Below are positions 1 through 8,690 of a stretch of DNA of 64,000 nt, piece after piece. The stretch is taken from assembly GCF_000015285.1 (NCBI RefSeq), contig NC_008709.1:1612001-1676000 (forward strand), written 5' to 3'. The DNA is from Psychromonas ingrahamii 37. Lineage in GTDB: Bacteria > Pseudomonadota > Gammaproteobacteria > Enterobacterales > Psychromonadaceae. Position 1 is the stretch's first letter, and every line of letters begins with the position of its first letter. The notes beneath the pieces were generated by a model. That model saw nothing but the letters and a program-made list of their open reading frames with translations, was not told where the DNA came from and searched no databases. The position numbers and the translations under genes were made by a program.

Positions 1-33
1 GTGATGTGCTCTAACCAGCTGAGCTATTTAGCC
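1..33 (-). tRNA. tRNA-Met (partial, 5' half, cut by window edge)
   Basis: The reverse complement begins GGCTAAATAGCTCAGCTGG, identical to the start of the complete tRNA-Met at 774-850. The anticodon and 3' half lie beyond the left edge. It sits downstream of a terminator hairpin (100-123), so it probably starts a new transcription unit. Its 5' flank resembles that of the other Met copy. Confidence 0.85.
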
Positions 34-99
34 ATTCTTAACTTTACAGTGTAACCTTTGCTGCTGAGGTGTTTTCTTTTGTTATTTTATAAACGACAT

Positions 100-123
100 A
101 AAAAAACCAGCAATAAGCTGGTT
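100..123 (-). terminator. Rho-independent terminator of the tRNA unit
   Basis: On the minus strand AACCAGC, a 5-nt loop and GCTGGTT form a perfect 7-bp stem followed by a run of T. It lies just downstream of the second tRNA-Leu. A second small hairpin (131-150, 9-bp stem, 2-nt loop) sits between it and the tRNA 3' end and may help 3' trimming. Confidence 0.75.
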
Positions 124-151
124 GATTTATTCTTTTACCGAGGTAAAAGAG

Positions 152-236
152 TGGTGCGGAAAGAGAGACTTGAACTCTCACACCTTACGATACTAGAACC
201 TAAATCTAGCGCGTCTACCAATTCCGCCATTTCCGC
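152..236 (-). tRNA. tRNA-Leu (anticodon TAG), copy 2
   Basis: 85 nt with encoded CCA. The acceptor GCGGAAA pairs with TTTCCGC, the anticodon loop reads ATTTAGGT, and a long variable arm typical of tRNA-Leu is present. It is only 7 bp downstream of a tRNA-Gln on the same strand, so the two are processed from one transcript. It is near-identical to the copy at 584-668. Confidence 0.95.
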
Positions 237-243
237 TTTAATG

Positions 244-318
244 TGGCTGGGATAAGAGGATTTGAACCTCTGAATGCCGAGATCAAAACCCGGTGCCTTA
301 CCGCTTGGCGATATCCCA
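244..318 (-). tRNA. tRNA-Gln (anticodon TTG), copy 2
   Basis: 75 nt with encoded CCA, starting TGGGATATCGCCAAGCGG as in gammaproteobacterial tRNA-Gln. The anticodon TTG lies in a TTTTGAT loop. The sequence is identical to the copy at 455-529, and the following ~16 bp of 5' flank (ttgttatttttaagag) is also shared, so duplication included leader DNA. Confidence 0.95.
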
Positions 319-454
319 GTTGTTATTTTTAAGAGCTTTCTTCTCTCACTGGTTGCCATTATAAACGACAATTTCCCAGAGATTTAAGAGTTTTCTCTTA
401 AATAAGTCTAAACTTTTTCAAGTTTTCTAACCCGTTTACACGAATTAGGTGATG

Positions 455-529
455 TGGCTGGGATAAGAGGATTTGAACCTCTGAATGCCGAGATCAAAAC
501 CCGGTGCCTTACCGCTTGGCGATATCCCA
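455..529 (-). tRNA. tRNA-Gln (anticodon TTG), copy 1
   Basis: 75 nt with encoded CCA, same sequence as the copy at 244-318. It lies downstream of tRNA-Leu copy 1 in the same predicted transcript, about 55 bp away. Confidence 0.95.
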
Positions 530-583
530 ATTGTTATTTTTAAGAGTTAACTCTCTTTGGTAAATCTTCATATAAATAAAGAT

Positions 584-668
584 TGGTGCGGAAAGAGAGA
601 CTTGAACTCTCACACCCTTCGATACTAGAACCTAAATCTAGCGCGTCTACCAATTCCGCCATTCCCGC
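584..668 (-). tRNA. tRNA-Leu (anticodon TAG), copy 1
   Basis: 85 nt with encoded CCA. The acceptor is GCGGGAA against TTTCCGC, giving one G-U pair; copy 2 has the Watson-Crick version. The anticodon loop ATTTAGGT is the same as in copy 2. It is preceded in the transcript by tRNA-Met. Confidence 0.95.
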
Positions 669-773
669 ACAGTAGTTTTAAAGTAAATTTATTTTAAACC
701 AAGATTTAAGTGTTGCACTGTATTGTTAGTGATCTGCTTTCTCTTTATTTAATTTTGTTACTTATAAAGTAAG

Positions 774-850
774 TGGTGGCTAAACCAAGAGTTGAACTTG
801 GGACCCCATCATTATGAGTGATGTGCTCTAACCAGCTGAGCTATTTAGCC
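774..850 (-). tRNA. tRNA-Met (anticodon CAT), elongator type
   Basis: 77 nt with encoded CCA. The acceptor GGCTAAA pairs with TTTAGCC, the anticodon loop is CTCATAA, and the T arm is normal. A fully paired first acceptor position argues against an initiator tRNA. It is the first gene after the promoter at 902-937. Confidence 0.95.
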
Positions 851-901
851 ATTCTTAACTTACATCGTAACGTTTTCTGCCGAAGCCATCGTCGTTTCGA
901 T

Positions 902-937
902 GGAGCGCATTATGCGGATATAGGTGATAGTCGTCAA
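902..937 (-). promoter_or_regulatory. Sigma-70 promoter of the tRNA cluster
   Basis: On the minus strand TTGACG (932-937) is separated by exactly 17 bp from CATAAT (909-914). GCGCTCC follows, a GC-rich discriminator of the kind found at stringently controlled stable-RNA promoters. The upstream DNA (about 944-975) is rich in A/T tracts, consistent with an UP element. The predicted start is about 50 bp before tRNA-Met. Confidence 0.8.
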
Positions 938-1223
938 CCCATTTCTAAGAAAAAAAGTGATTTTTTTCCTGTTTGCTTGTTTGCTGAGCAAGTTGATCTT
1001 ATTTTAATCAAATACAGCAGTTCATTAGCTGACGTGATTGATAATAATCAAATAATTAAACAGATTAGCGTTAATAAAAAACTTAAAGTGAGTCTCGATG
1101 GCATCATCTTCGCGCGAATATCGGTAATTTTTAATATCAACATCCTTGTTTATTATTCAAAACAGTTTTTTAGGTCTTAAATGGGTAAACTTAATCCTTT
1201 ACCGCTAAGCAATGGACAAATTA
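938..1223. other. Intergenic region between tRNA promoter and sbcD
   Basis: AT-rich. An open frame on the plus strand here (from 818) begins inside tRNA-Met and reads back through the promoter, so it is not taken as a gene. No clear sbcD promoter was recognised. Confidence 0.5.
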
Positions 1224-2438
1224 ATGAAGATATTACACACTTCAGACTGGCATCTTGGTCAGTATTTTATGATGAAAACCAGAGAGTCAGAGCATTTACA
1301 TTTTTTAAACTGGTTAATTGAAGTGGTCAATAAGCAACAGATCGATGCATTAATCGTTGCCGGTGATATTTTTGATAGCGCATCCCCGCCTTCCTACGCG
1401 CGCAAATTATACAGTGATTTTATTGTCAGATTGCAAAAAAGCAGCTGTCGCCAGCTTATTATTATGGCGGGGAATCATGACAGTATTGCCGTGCTCAATG
1501 AAAACAAAGATTTATTAAAAGCATTGGATGTTTCTGTATTAGCCGGATTAAGTGATGATTTAAACGAGCACATTATTGAACTTAAGGATGATAGGCAAAA
1601 TACGCAGGCATTAGTTTGTGCATTGCCTTTTTTACGGGCAGCAGATGTGATGAGAAGTGTTCAGGGTAGTTCGGCCGCTGATAAACAGATTTCTCTGCAG
1701 CAGGGCATAGCGGACACCTACCAGTCGATTTTCGAACTCGCTAATGCGCAGTGTCATGAGAAAGCCCTTCCTATTATTGCAACCGGGCATCTGACTGCGG
1801 TGGGCTGCAGTGTTTCTGACTCGGTGCGTGAAATTTATATCGGCACACTGACCGCTTTCCCTGCTGTGCTCTTCCCTGCTTTTAACTATATTGCCCTGGG
1901 ACATTTACACCGTGCGCAAAAAGTACAAAAAACCGACCATATTCGTTATTGCGGCAGCCCGATTGCCTTGAGCTTTGATGAAACCAGGCAGCAGAAAAAT
2001 ATTAATATTATTGAATTTGATACAAATAATGCCTTAACCGTTAATGAGACGGTGATCCCTGTTTTTCAGAGAATGCAGGTTATCAGCGGAGATTTAGAAT
2101 CTGTAATAGAGCAGTTACAAGAGCTTAAAAAAGAGTTAGCGGGTGAAAGTGCCTGGATAGAGGTCAAGCTCAAGCAGGCTTTTTATCTTTCCGATGTGCA
2201 TGCATTATTAAATGAACAGGTCCAGGAAAGTCAAATAGAAATTTTAAAAATCAGCAGTCCGACTATTAATGAAAAAAATCAGTATCAGGCTGCGGATAAA
2301 TCAACGCTGGATAATTTAACACCGGCAGATCTTTTTCAGCATCGTTTACAGATTGAAGACAGCTACAGTGACCAGCAGAGAGAGCAGTTAACTAAACTGT
2401 TTGCCGAAGTCTGCTCTGAAGTGGAGCATAAATCATGA
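1224..2438 (+). CDS. sbcD: Exonuclease SbcCD subunit D
   Basis: Nuclease subunit of the SbcCD (Mre11-Rad50 type) complex, which opens hairpins and degrades ends left at stalled forks and palindromes. The start MKILHTSDWHLGQYF is the family start. Metallophosphoesterase motifs follow in order: DWH near residue 8, VAGDIFD, MAGNHDS, TGHL and ALGHLHRA. The C-terminal ~120 residues form the SbcC-binding part. An in-frame ATG at 1212 would add four residues (MDKL), but the start at 1224 matches E. coli SbcD and has a weak TGGA seven bases upstream. The stop overlaps sbcC by 4 bp (ATGA), so the two are translationally coupled. About 404 residues, as expected. Confidence 0.97.
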   Translation: MKILHTSDWHLGQYFMMKTRESEHLHFLNWLIEVVNKQQIDALIVAGDIFDSASPPSYARKLYSDFIVRLQKSSCRQLIIMAGNHDSIAVLNENKDLLKALDVSVLAGLSDDLNEHIIELKDDRQNTQALVCALPFLRAADVMRSVQGSSAADKQISLQQGIADTYQSIFELANAQCHEKALPIIATGHLTAVGCSVSDSVREIYIGTLTAFPAVLFPAFNYIALGHLHRAQKVQKTDHIRYCGSPIALSFDETRQQKNINIIEFDTNNALTVNETVIPVFQRMQVISGDLESVIEQLQELKKELAGESAWIEVKLKQAFYLSDVHALLNEQVQESQIEILKISSPTINEKNQYQAADKSTLDNLTPADLFQHRLQIEDSYSDQQREQLTKLFAEVCSEVEHKS

Positions 2439-5400
2439 AAATATTATCTATTCGTTTTAAAAATCTAAATTCATTAAAAGGCCATTGGAAAATTGATTTT
2501 CAGGATGCTGATTTTTTAGAAAACGGTCTGTTTGTTATTACCGGACAAACAGGTGCAGGCAAAAGCACTATTCTGGATGCTATCTGTTTAGCCTTATATC
2601 AGCAGACCCCACGTTTAGACAGGATCACTCAAAGTAAAAATGAATTAATGACTCGCGGAACGTGGGAGTGTTCAGCGGAAGTGGAATTTAGTGTTAAGGG
2701 AAAGGGCTACCGTGTTTTTTGGGAACAAAAAAGAGCCAGAAAAAGTGCTGCCGGGAAACTGCAGGCGCCTATCTGTGAATTAAGCTTGATTGAAGGCGAT
2801 GTACTTTGCACTAAAAGCAGTGAAGTATTAAAGCAGGTTATTGAGCTTACCGGACTCGATTTTTCCCGTTTTACAAAATCTATGCTGCTGGCGCAGGGCG
2901 GTTTTGCCGCGTTTTTAAACGCCAGCCCGAGAGATCGTGCCGAATTATTAGAAGAGTTAACTGGGACTGAGATTTATTGTGAAATCGCTAAACACGTGTT
3001 TGAACGTAATAAACAGGCTCAGGCGGAATTAGATTTATTAATCAAACAAGCGGATGTATTAGAAGTACTGTCAGAAGAGCAGGTTGATGAGTTAAATAAG
3101 CAAGTTCAGCTCCTTGCCGCCGATAAACAGACAGTACAAACAGACTTAAAGGATCTTGAAGGCGCTTTATTGTGGCTGAAAAACGCACAAGTATTAAAAG
3201 AACAGGTAGAAGCGCAGTTGAGACTGTTAACAAACGCGCAGCAGTCTGCCGCTGAGTTTAAGAATAAACAGCAGCAGATTGAACTTGCACAGCAGGCTAA
3301 ACGGCTGGAACAGCCGTATCAGAATCAGTTGTTAAACGCAGAGAAGATCCAGTCTGGCGAGACGTTGCTAGTTGAAAATGAACAAAAAAACAAAATATTA
3401 CAAGCGCAGCTAATAGAGTGCAAAAACGGGGCTGAAAGCCTCACTGCAGCGCAGAAATCTCTACAAGAAAGCCATGCTGTCCGGCATAATAAAATCAATG
3501 AACATCTTATGCCTTTAGATTTGGCAATAGGTCAGTTAACAGGCCTATGCGGTGAACAACAATTGGCCGTCGACAAACAGATAAATACAGCCGTTGAAAC
3601 GCAGCAGACGCTGAATATTCGCTTAGCCCAACAAAAGACTGATAATCTTGCCTTAAAAACGTTAAATGAGGGTTTACAGAAGCAGCAGGCTGCGCATCAT
3701 CTTCAGGAAAGTTTGCCGCTTATTGAGCAGCAGTTTTCTTTCTATATTAAGCAGCAGTCGCAATTAAAAGACTCTTTGTCTGGCAGTTCTGAGTTGCAGA
3801 AAAAACAAAGCGTGTTGCACAATGACCTGCTGGATGTGCATAAGCAGGTCAAGCTCAGCGCACAAGCGCTGCATGAAAAGCAGCTGCTACTGCAACAAGT
3901 TCAGCAGCACCGAGAGTCATTATTGGACAGTGGTCAATTTAGCAGTGCCGGGCAAATGAATATAATACTGACCGAGGTCTTTGATCAACAGTCTCAAAAC
4001 CAACAGGCTTTATCTTTAACAAGGCAGCTAGATGATAGTTATGCAAGGTTAGCCGCTGTACACAAAGGCAGTGCTGAATTAGAGCAAAGCATTAAAGGCA
4101 ATCAGCAGGCATTAATGGTGAGTGAGCAGCAAGGACTAGAGTGCAAAAATTCGCTGCTTGCACTGCAAAAGCTGTTAAAACAAGAGCAGGTGATTGCCCA
4201 ATTGAGTGATTTAAAAAAACATTTACAGAAAGATAACCCTTGCCCGTTATGCGGATCGATTGAACACCCGTCGGTGAGTAATTATCAGCCCGTCGATATA
4301 CCTGAAACGCAAATAGCGCTATCGCTGCAAGAGCAGCGGCTCGAGAGTATCCGAGAGCAGTATTCAGATGCTAAAAACCGAATAAAAACAGATACCAGAC
4401 AGCTCGCTGAATATCGTCTTCAGGCGGCTAATCTTAGTCAGCTGTTGGAAAAACAGCTGACTGAATGGCAAGATAGTCCTTATTTATCTGCCTTTACCTA
4501 TCAGCAGAGCAGTTTTGCGGATTTATCTTTATTAACACAAAGCTTACGCGAAAAACGTTTTAATATTGAGAATCTGCAAAAACAAATTCAGCAAATAGAT
4601 GCCCAGCTTCCTGATTTACGAGAGGTTATGCAGGCGCTAACGCAAAAAGCCAATGACCATGACAGGTTATTACAGCAGCTTAATAACCAGCATGCCGTTG
4701 CAGATAATGAAGATCAGCGATTAGCTAAAGAACAGCAGATGCTTTTAGCACAACTTGAAGAAAATCAGCAGGGCATCTGCCAGCAGCTGCCTGCCGAGTT
4801 ATTAAAAAAGCAGGTTGAAGTCGAACAATTATTCAATAGTCCAGCAGCGTGGATTGAAAATCAGAAGAGTTTAATTCTCTTATACCAGTCACAACAGGCG
4901 CAAAGCATAACGCTGCAAAGCCTGGTCGATAAGCAAGCCCATCAAATAGCCCTGCAGGAGCAGCAATATGCACAGCAGCAAAGTGTATTACAGCAGCTGC
5001 AGACATTATGGCAATCTAATCAGTCGCAGTTGACCGAGCAGCAGCGACAAAGGGCAGATGAATTTGGCAGTCAAAGCCAGGCGCAGATTCGCCAGCTGCT
5101 TGAATCTGAAAAAAATGAACTATCAGGTCAGCTGGAGCTTGCGATGGCCTCCCTGCTAAATGTGCAGGGGCAATCTGCACGTTTAGCAGGGCAACTTGCC
5201 GAGCAGAAAAATACTCAGGCAGAACTGCAAGGTAACCAGCAGACGTTACTGACTGTTTTTAAAAAACAGTTAATCACTAGTCCTTTTATTGATCAGACTG
5301 ACTTTATTAATGCGCGTTTAGCAGAAGAGCCATTACAGGTACTGCTCGCGCTGCAAAAGCAGCTGCATGAGCAGTTACTCACAGAGAAAACCCGTTTAAG

Positions 5401-6139
5401 TTCGGCACAGCAGAGTCTTGAAAAACATCTCAAATTAAGTGTTACTGAAGAAGATCCATTAGTCTTAGAAAATGCGCAGGCTGCGAATCAGGAAAAATCT
5501 GAGGTCATCGGTGAACAGCTGGTGGAGAAAAAAGGCAAACTGCAGGCTGATATTCGTTTAAAAGCGCAGCAACAGGCACTGCTGGATCAACAGGTGCAAC
5601 AAAAAGACAGTGCAGAGCAGTGGGCGATGCTCAATAAACTGATCGGCTCAGCTGACGGCAGTAAATTCAGAACCTTTGCGCAGGGCTTAACCTTAGACAA
5701 TCTGGTTTATCTGGCGAATAAAGAGATGGCAGATCTGCATCAGCGTTATCAGCTGCAGAGAAATCTTGATGAACCCTTAGCACTGCAGGTCATTGATTTA
5801 TGGCAGGCGAATGCCGTACGGGATGTAAAAACCCTGTCGGGCGGGGAAAGCTTTTTAGTAAGCTTAGGACTGGCCTTAGCGCTTTCTAATCTGGTCAGTC
5901 ATAAGACGCAGATAGAATCGTTATTTTTAGATGAAGGATTTGGCACCTTAGATGCGGATACCTTAGAAATCGCCTTAGATGCGCTAGAGCGGTTAAATGC
6001 AACCGGCAAGCTGATTGGGGTTATTTCCCACGTTGATGCGCTTAAGGAGCGGATTAATAAGCAGATTCATGTCAGTAAAGGCAGCGGGGCAGGGTACAGT
6101 CAGCTGGATAAGCAATATGTTTTTGTGGAAAAGAGTTAA
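2435..6139 (+). CDS. sbcC: Exonuclease SbcCD subunit C (SMC-like ATPase)
   Basis: ATPase subunit of SbcCD, 1234 residues. Walker A GQTGAGKST is at residues 37-45. Two very Gln/Glu/Leu-rich coiled-coil arms flank the zinc hook CPLCG at residues 603-607. The ABC signature LSGGES is near 1134 and Walker B LFLDEGFGTLD near 1163. SbcC dimerises through the zinc hook and clamps DNA for SbcD. The start overlaps the sbcD stop (ATGA). The coiled-coil region is unusually rich in glutamine, with many CAG/CAA runs. It is somewhat longer than E. coli SbcC (1048), mostly in the coils. The operon appears to be sbcD-sbcC only. Confidence 0.97.
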   Translation: MKILSIRFKNLNSLKGHWKIDFQDADFLENGLFVITGQTGAGKSTILDAICLALYQQTPRLDRITQSKNELMTRGTWECSAEVEFSVKGKGYRVFWEQKRARKSAAGKLQAPICELSLIEGDVLCTKSSEVLKQVIELTGLDFSRFTKSMLLAQGGFAAFLNASPRDRAELLEELTGTEIYCEIAKHVFERNKQAQAELDLLIKQADVLEVLSEEQVDELNKQVQLLAADKQTVQTDLKDLEGALLWLKNAQVLKEQVEAQLRLLTNAQQSAAEFKNKQQQIELAQQAKRLEQPYQNQLLNAEKIQSGETLLVENEQKNKILQAQLIECKNGAESLTAAQKSLQESHAVRHNKINEHLMPLDLAIGQLTGLCGEQQLAVDKQINTAVETQQTLNIRLAQQKTDNLALKTLNEGLQKQQAAHHLQESLPLIEQQFSFYIKQQSQLKDSLSGSSELQKKQSVLHNDLLDVHKQVKLSAQALHEKQLLLQQVQQHRESLLDSGQFSSAGQMNIILTEVFDQQSQNQQALSLTRQLDDSYARLAAVHKGSAELEQSIKGNQQALMVSEQQGLECKNSLLALQKLLKQEQVIAQLSDLKKHLQKDNPCPLCGSIEHPSVSNYQPVDIPETQIALSLQEQRLESIREQYSDAKNRIKTDTRQLAEYRLQAANLSQLLEKQLTEWQDSPYLSAFTYQQSSFADLSLLTQSLREKRFNIENLQKQIQQIDAQLPDLREVMQALTQKANDHDRLLQQLNNQHAVADNEDQRLAKEQQMLLAQLEENQQGICQQLPAELLKKQVEVEQLFNSPAAWIENQKSLILLYQSQQAQSITLQSLVDKQAHQIALQEQQYAQQQSVLQQLQTLWQSNQSQLTEQQRQRADEFGSQSQAQIRQLLESEKNELSGQLELAMASLLNVQGQSARLAGQLAEQKNTQAELQGNQQTLLTVFKKQLITSPFIDQTDFINARLAEEPLQVLLALQKQLHEQLLTEKTRLSSAQQSLEKHLKLSVTEEDPLVLENAQAANQEKSEVIGEQLVEKKGKLQADIRLKAQQQALLDQQVQQKDSAEQWAMLNKLIGSADGSKFRTFAQGLTLDNLVYLANKEMADLHQRYQLQRNLDEPLALQVIDLWQANAVRDVKTLSGGESFLVSLGLALALSNLVSHKTQIESLFLDEGFGTLDADTLEIALDALERLNATGKLIGVISHVDALKERINKQIHVSKGSGAGYSQLDKQYVFVEKS

Positions 6140-6686
6140 CCATTCTCTTAACTCGGGGAGTCGTAGGCTTTTGCTTTTGAGCGTCAGTTTTGCCTTTAAA
6201 GAAAGAGGTCATAAACTTAATACTCTTGGTATTCTGTTATCGGTAGGGCATTCTATACACCGCAATCAGGATTAATCGGTGCGTGGAGCGCAGCCTACGA
6301 GCTGAACTGTCGTTCAATTTCCTCCATGTTTCCACTTGCTAAAGGAATTGATTGAGCAATAAATATTCAAGAGCAATTCTTGCGATTTTAACCTTATTAA
6401 GTTTTTATTTTATTAATAAATATAACTGTAAGATTATGTTTATTAATGTAAGACTAGAGCGTCGTCACAGATATTAATATCTGATTAAGACAACCTTGTG
6501 CAGGTTATTTAGTCGGAAGTCGGGAAGAACTATTTACTGAATGGTTAAAATTCAGTTTATTATCTAAAAAAGTTTGGGTATCCTATCCCATTTTTATGCT
6601 GTCTAGAAAAGTGGTAACGATTCAGTTTGATTTACTTATAATAGAAGGCTCATACGCACTCAGGGGCAAGCATAATCAAAAGCATA
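6140..6686. other. Intergenic region upstream of porin module
   Basis: A weak inverted repeat GAGTTAA/TTAACTC starts at the sbcC stop but lacks a T tract. The stretch 6545-6605 resembles 16930-16985, the left flank of the second signalling module: both hold a TTCA(A/G)TTTATTA block followed by CTAAAAA. A TATAAT near 6640 could be the -10 for the porin gene, without a good -35. No gene is recognised. Confidence 0.5.
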
Positions 6687-7897
6687 TTGAACAAACTGGC
6701 TAACATCGCACTGCTTGTGACCGCGCTGCTTGCGGCTAATGCAAGCGCCGACCAATTAGAAGCACCACTGTTTTCATTCAGCGGCTTCGGCACTTTGGGA
6801 GTGGTTCATTCCAGCGAGGATCAGGCGGACTTTACCTCGAGCATTTTGAAGCCCAACGGCGCTGGCGACAGCCATGTCTGGAGCTTCGACGTTGACAGTC
6901 TGATCGGTGGGCAGGTCACTGCTAATCTTACTCCAAAGTTTACAGCCGTCCTGCAAGTCATTGCAGAGCAGAATTATGACAATACCTACCTGCCCCAAGT
7001 AGAGTGGGCGAATATCAATTATCAGCTCACACCAGATTTAGGTATACGCGTTGGTCGTACAGTGTTGCCCACCTTTCTTTATTCCGACACACGTAAAGTG
7101 GCTTATACCTATCCATGGATACGTCCTCCAGTGGAGGTCTATCGTCTGGGCCCTTTACCTCCATCGATGGTGTGGATGCCCGCTACCGGATGCGCATTGG
7201 TGATGTCACAAACGCTTTACAAGCTCACTTCGGTGAAAGCGAAAGCAAGCTGCCAAACGACGTCGGCGCTATTAAAGCAAAGCAGTCATGGGGTATGGCT
7301 TATACAGGCGAATACCATAACGCCACTGTGCATATAGGCTACGAATCAACCTATGTGACTCTGAAAGGCCTTAAGACGATTTTCGATGGATTTAGGCAGT
7401 TTGGGCCGGAAGGCATCGTCCTTGCGGATAAATACGATGTCGATAGCAGGCCTTTATCCGTTATCACCGTGGGTGCACGTTACGATCCAGGACAGTGGTT
7501 TGTAATGGGAGAATGGAGCCATTTAGACAGCCAAGGCTCTTTTTTTGGTAATGGAACCGGCTGGTACTTGAGTGGTGGCTATCGCTTTGGGGAATTCACT
7601 CCTTACATCACCTATGCTCAGGCGAAGGCGGACAATCTATCGGATCCGGGCTTGGCTGCCCCCGCTGCTGCGGGTCTCAACGCTACCCTTAATTCGCTAT
7701 TGAGTGCGAAACCGGTTCAGAACACCGTATCTATTGGCGGGCGCTGGGATTTTATGCGTAATGTCGCCCTCAAACTGCAATATGATCACACCGATATTAG
7801 CGCGGGTTCGTCTGGTGTATTAACCAACCTTCAACCGGGTTTTCAATCGGGCGGCAAGGTCGATGTGTTCAGCGCCACGATTGATTTCGTATTCTGA
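6687..7897 (+). pseudogene. Outer-membrane porin-like protein, frameshifted
   Basis: The first part encodes a signal peptide (MNKLANIALLVTALLAANASA) and the start of a beta-barrel, FSGFGTLGV onward, to about residue 150. The barrel then continues in a different frame from about 7130 to 7897, ending in a terminal aromatic (IDFVF). Joining the frames near the GGGCCC at 7149-7154 restores one ~400-residue porin (DcaP-like or general porin, exact family uncertain). A one-base deletion or a sequencing error explains it. Start is TTG at 6687 with an AGGGGC about 16 bases upstream, further than ideal. It is followed by a PstS-like gene and a GGDEF gene. The region looks more G+C-rich than its neighbours, suggesting transfer. 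Confidence 0.75.
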
Positions 7898-7910
7898 TGA
7901 GAAGCCAATT

Positions 7911-8342
7911 ATGATTAATGTCAATCGCATCGGATCTATCATCATCGCTCTGTCCCTGAGTTTGGGTTCCGTTGAGGCTGTGGCCGACATAGTATTGGTG
8001 GTCTCGGCCAAAAATCCAGTGACCACGCTGAGTAAAAATCAGGTTGTGGATATATTCTTGGGCAAGGCAAACTTTTTCCCCGATGGCCATCAAGCCTTGC
8101 CTATCGATCAGGACGAAGGTTCCGTCGCTCGCGAGGAGTTCTACTTAAAATTCGCCGGAAAGTCCTCCGCGCAGATCAAGGCCTTTTGGTCGAAGATCAT
8201 TTTCACCGGCCGCGGCCAGCCGCCACCGGAAGTATCGAATGCCGTCGCAGTAAAGAAGTTCATCGCCAAACATCCCGATGCCATCGGCTACATTGAGCAT
8301 AAGTGGGTGGATGACAGTGTGAAGGTGATCCTCATGAAATAA
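7911..8342 (+). CDS. Small periplasmic PstS-like substrate-binding protein
   Basis: 143 residues with a signal peptide (MINVNRIGSIIIALSLSLGSVEAVA), then a compact type-2 periplasmic-binding fold related to phosphate-binding PstS: LSKNQVVDIFLGK near the start, FWSKIIFTGRG, and a DAIGYIE segment near the end. These short proteins lack the full second lobe of PstS and often sit beside sensory proteins rather than ABC permeases. The start at 7911 is chosen because GAGAAG lies just upstream and it gives the signal peptide; an upstream extension would read back into the porin gene. It follows the porin by 13 bp. The ligand is unknown, and no permease or ATPase is nearby. Confidence 0.75.
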   Translation: MINVNRIGSIIIALSLSLGSVEAVADIVLVVSAKNPVTTLSKNQVVDIFLGKANFFPDGHQALPIDQDEGSVAREEFYLKFAGKSSAQIKAFWSKIIFTGRGQPPPEVSNAVAVKKFIAKHPDAIGYIEHKWVDDSVKVILMK

Positions 8343-8614
8343 TCGGATCCAGTGAGACCCGCGATGATTCCCTTGAGTTGTGAGTTGGCAAGGTTTGAAT
8401 CGATATCCGCTATATTCCGCAGTGAGGAGACGTCGATGCCGATATCCTTGATCCCATAAAATACCCCTTTGGTTTTTTCAATATTATAGCTCAGCAGCGC
8501 TTCTGACATTTCCAGCGCTAGAAAATATGCATCTATGCCCGTGTTGGTGAGTATCTTGGTGAAATCTGTCAGATTGACAGACATAGCCAGACCCTGATTT
8601 TCCCAAGCAGGCAA
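8341..8614 (-). pseudogene. EAL-domain remnant
   Basis: About 90 residues resemble the middle of an EAL phosphodiesterase domain: W..QGL..SVNL, a TGID..FLALEMSEALL helix, then GIDVSSLRNIADID. The EAL motif start, the DDFG-type metal motif and the C-terminal half are missing or degraded, so it cannot be active. It lies 77 bp downstream of the GGDEF gene on the same strand in another frame, as expected if an ancestral GGDEF-EAL protein lost its EAL half by deletion. Confidence 0.6.
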
Positions 8615-8690
8615 TCTTGAGTATCCAATTGACTATTGCTATAAAGACAAAATTGATTTCTCTTCAACGCATGCTTAGCGGATTAAGCCG

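Noticed and set aside
58-255. 65-codon frame over tRNA-Leu
   Set aside because: Consists largely of tRNA sequence read on the wrong strand.
818-1180. 120-codon plus-strand open frame
   Set aside because: Starts inside tRNA-Met, reads through the tRNA promoter, has no homology and no ribosome site.
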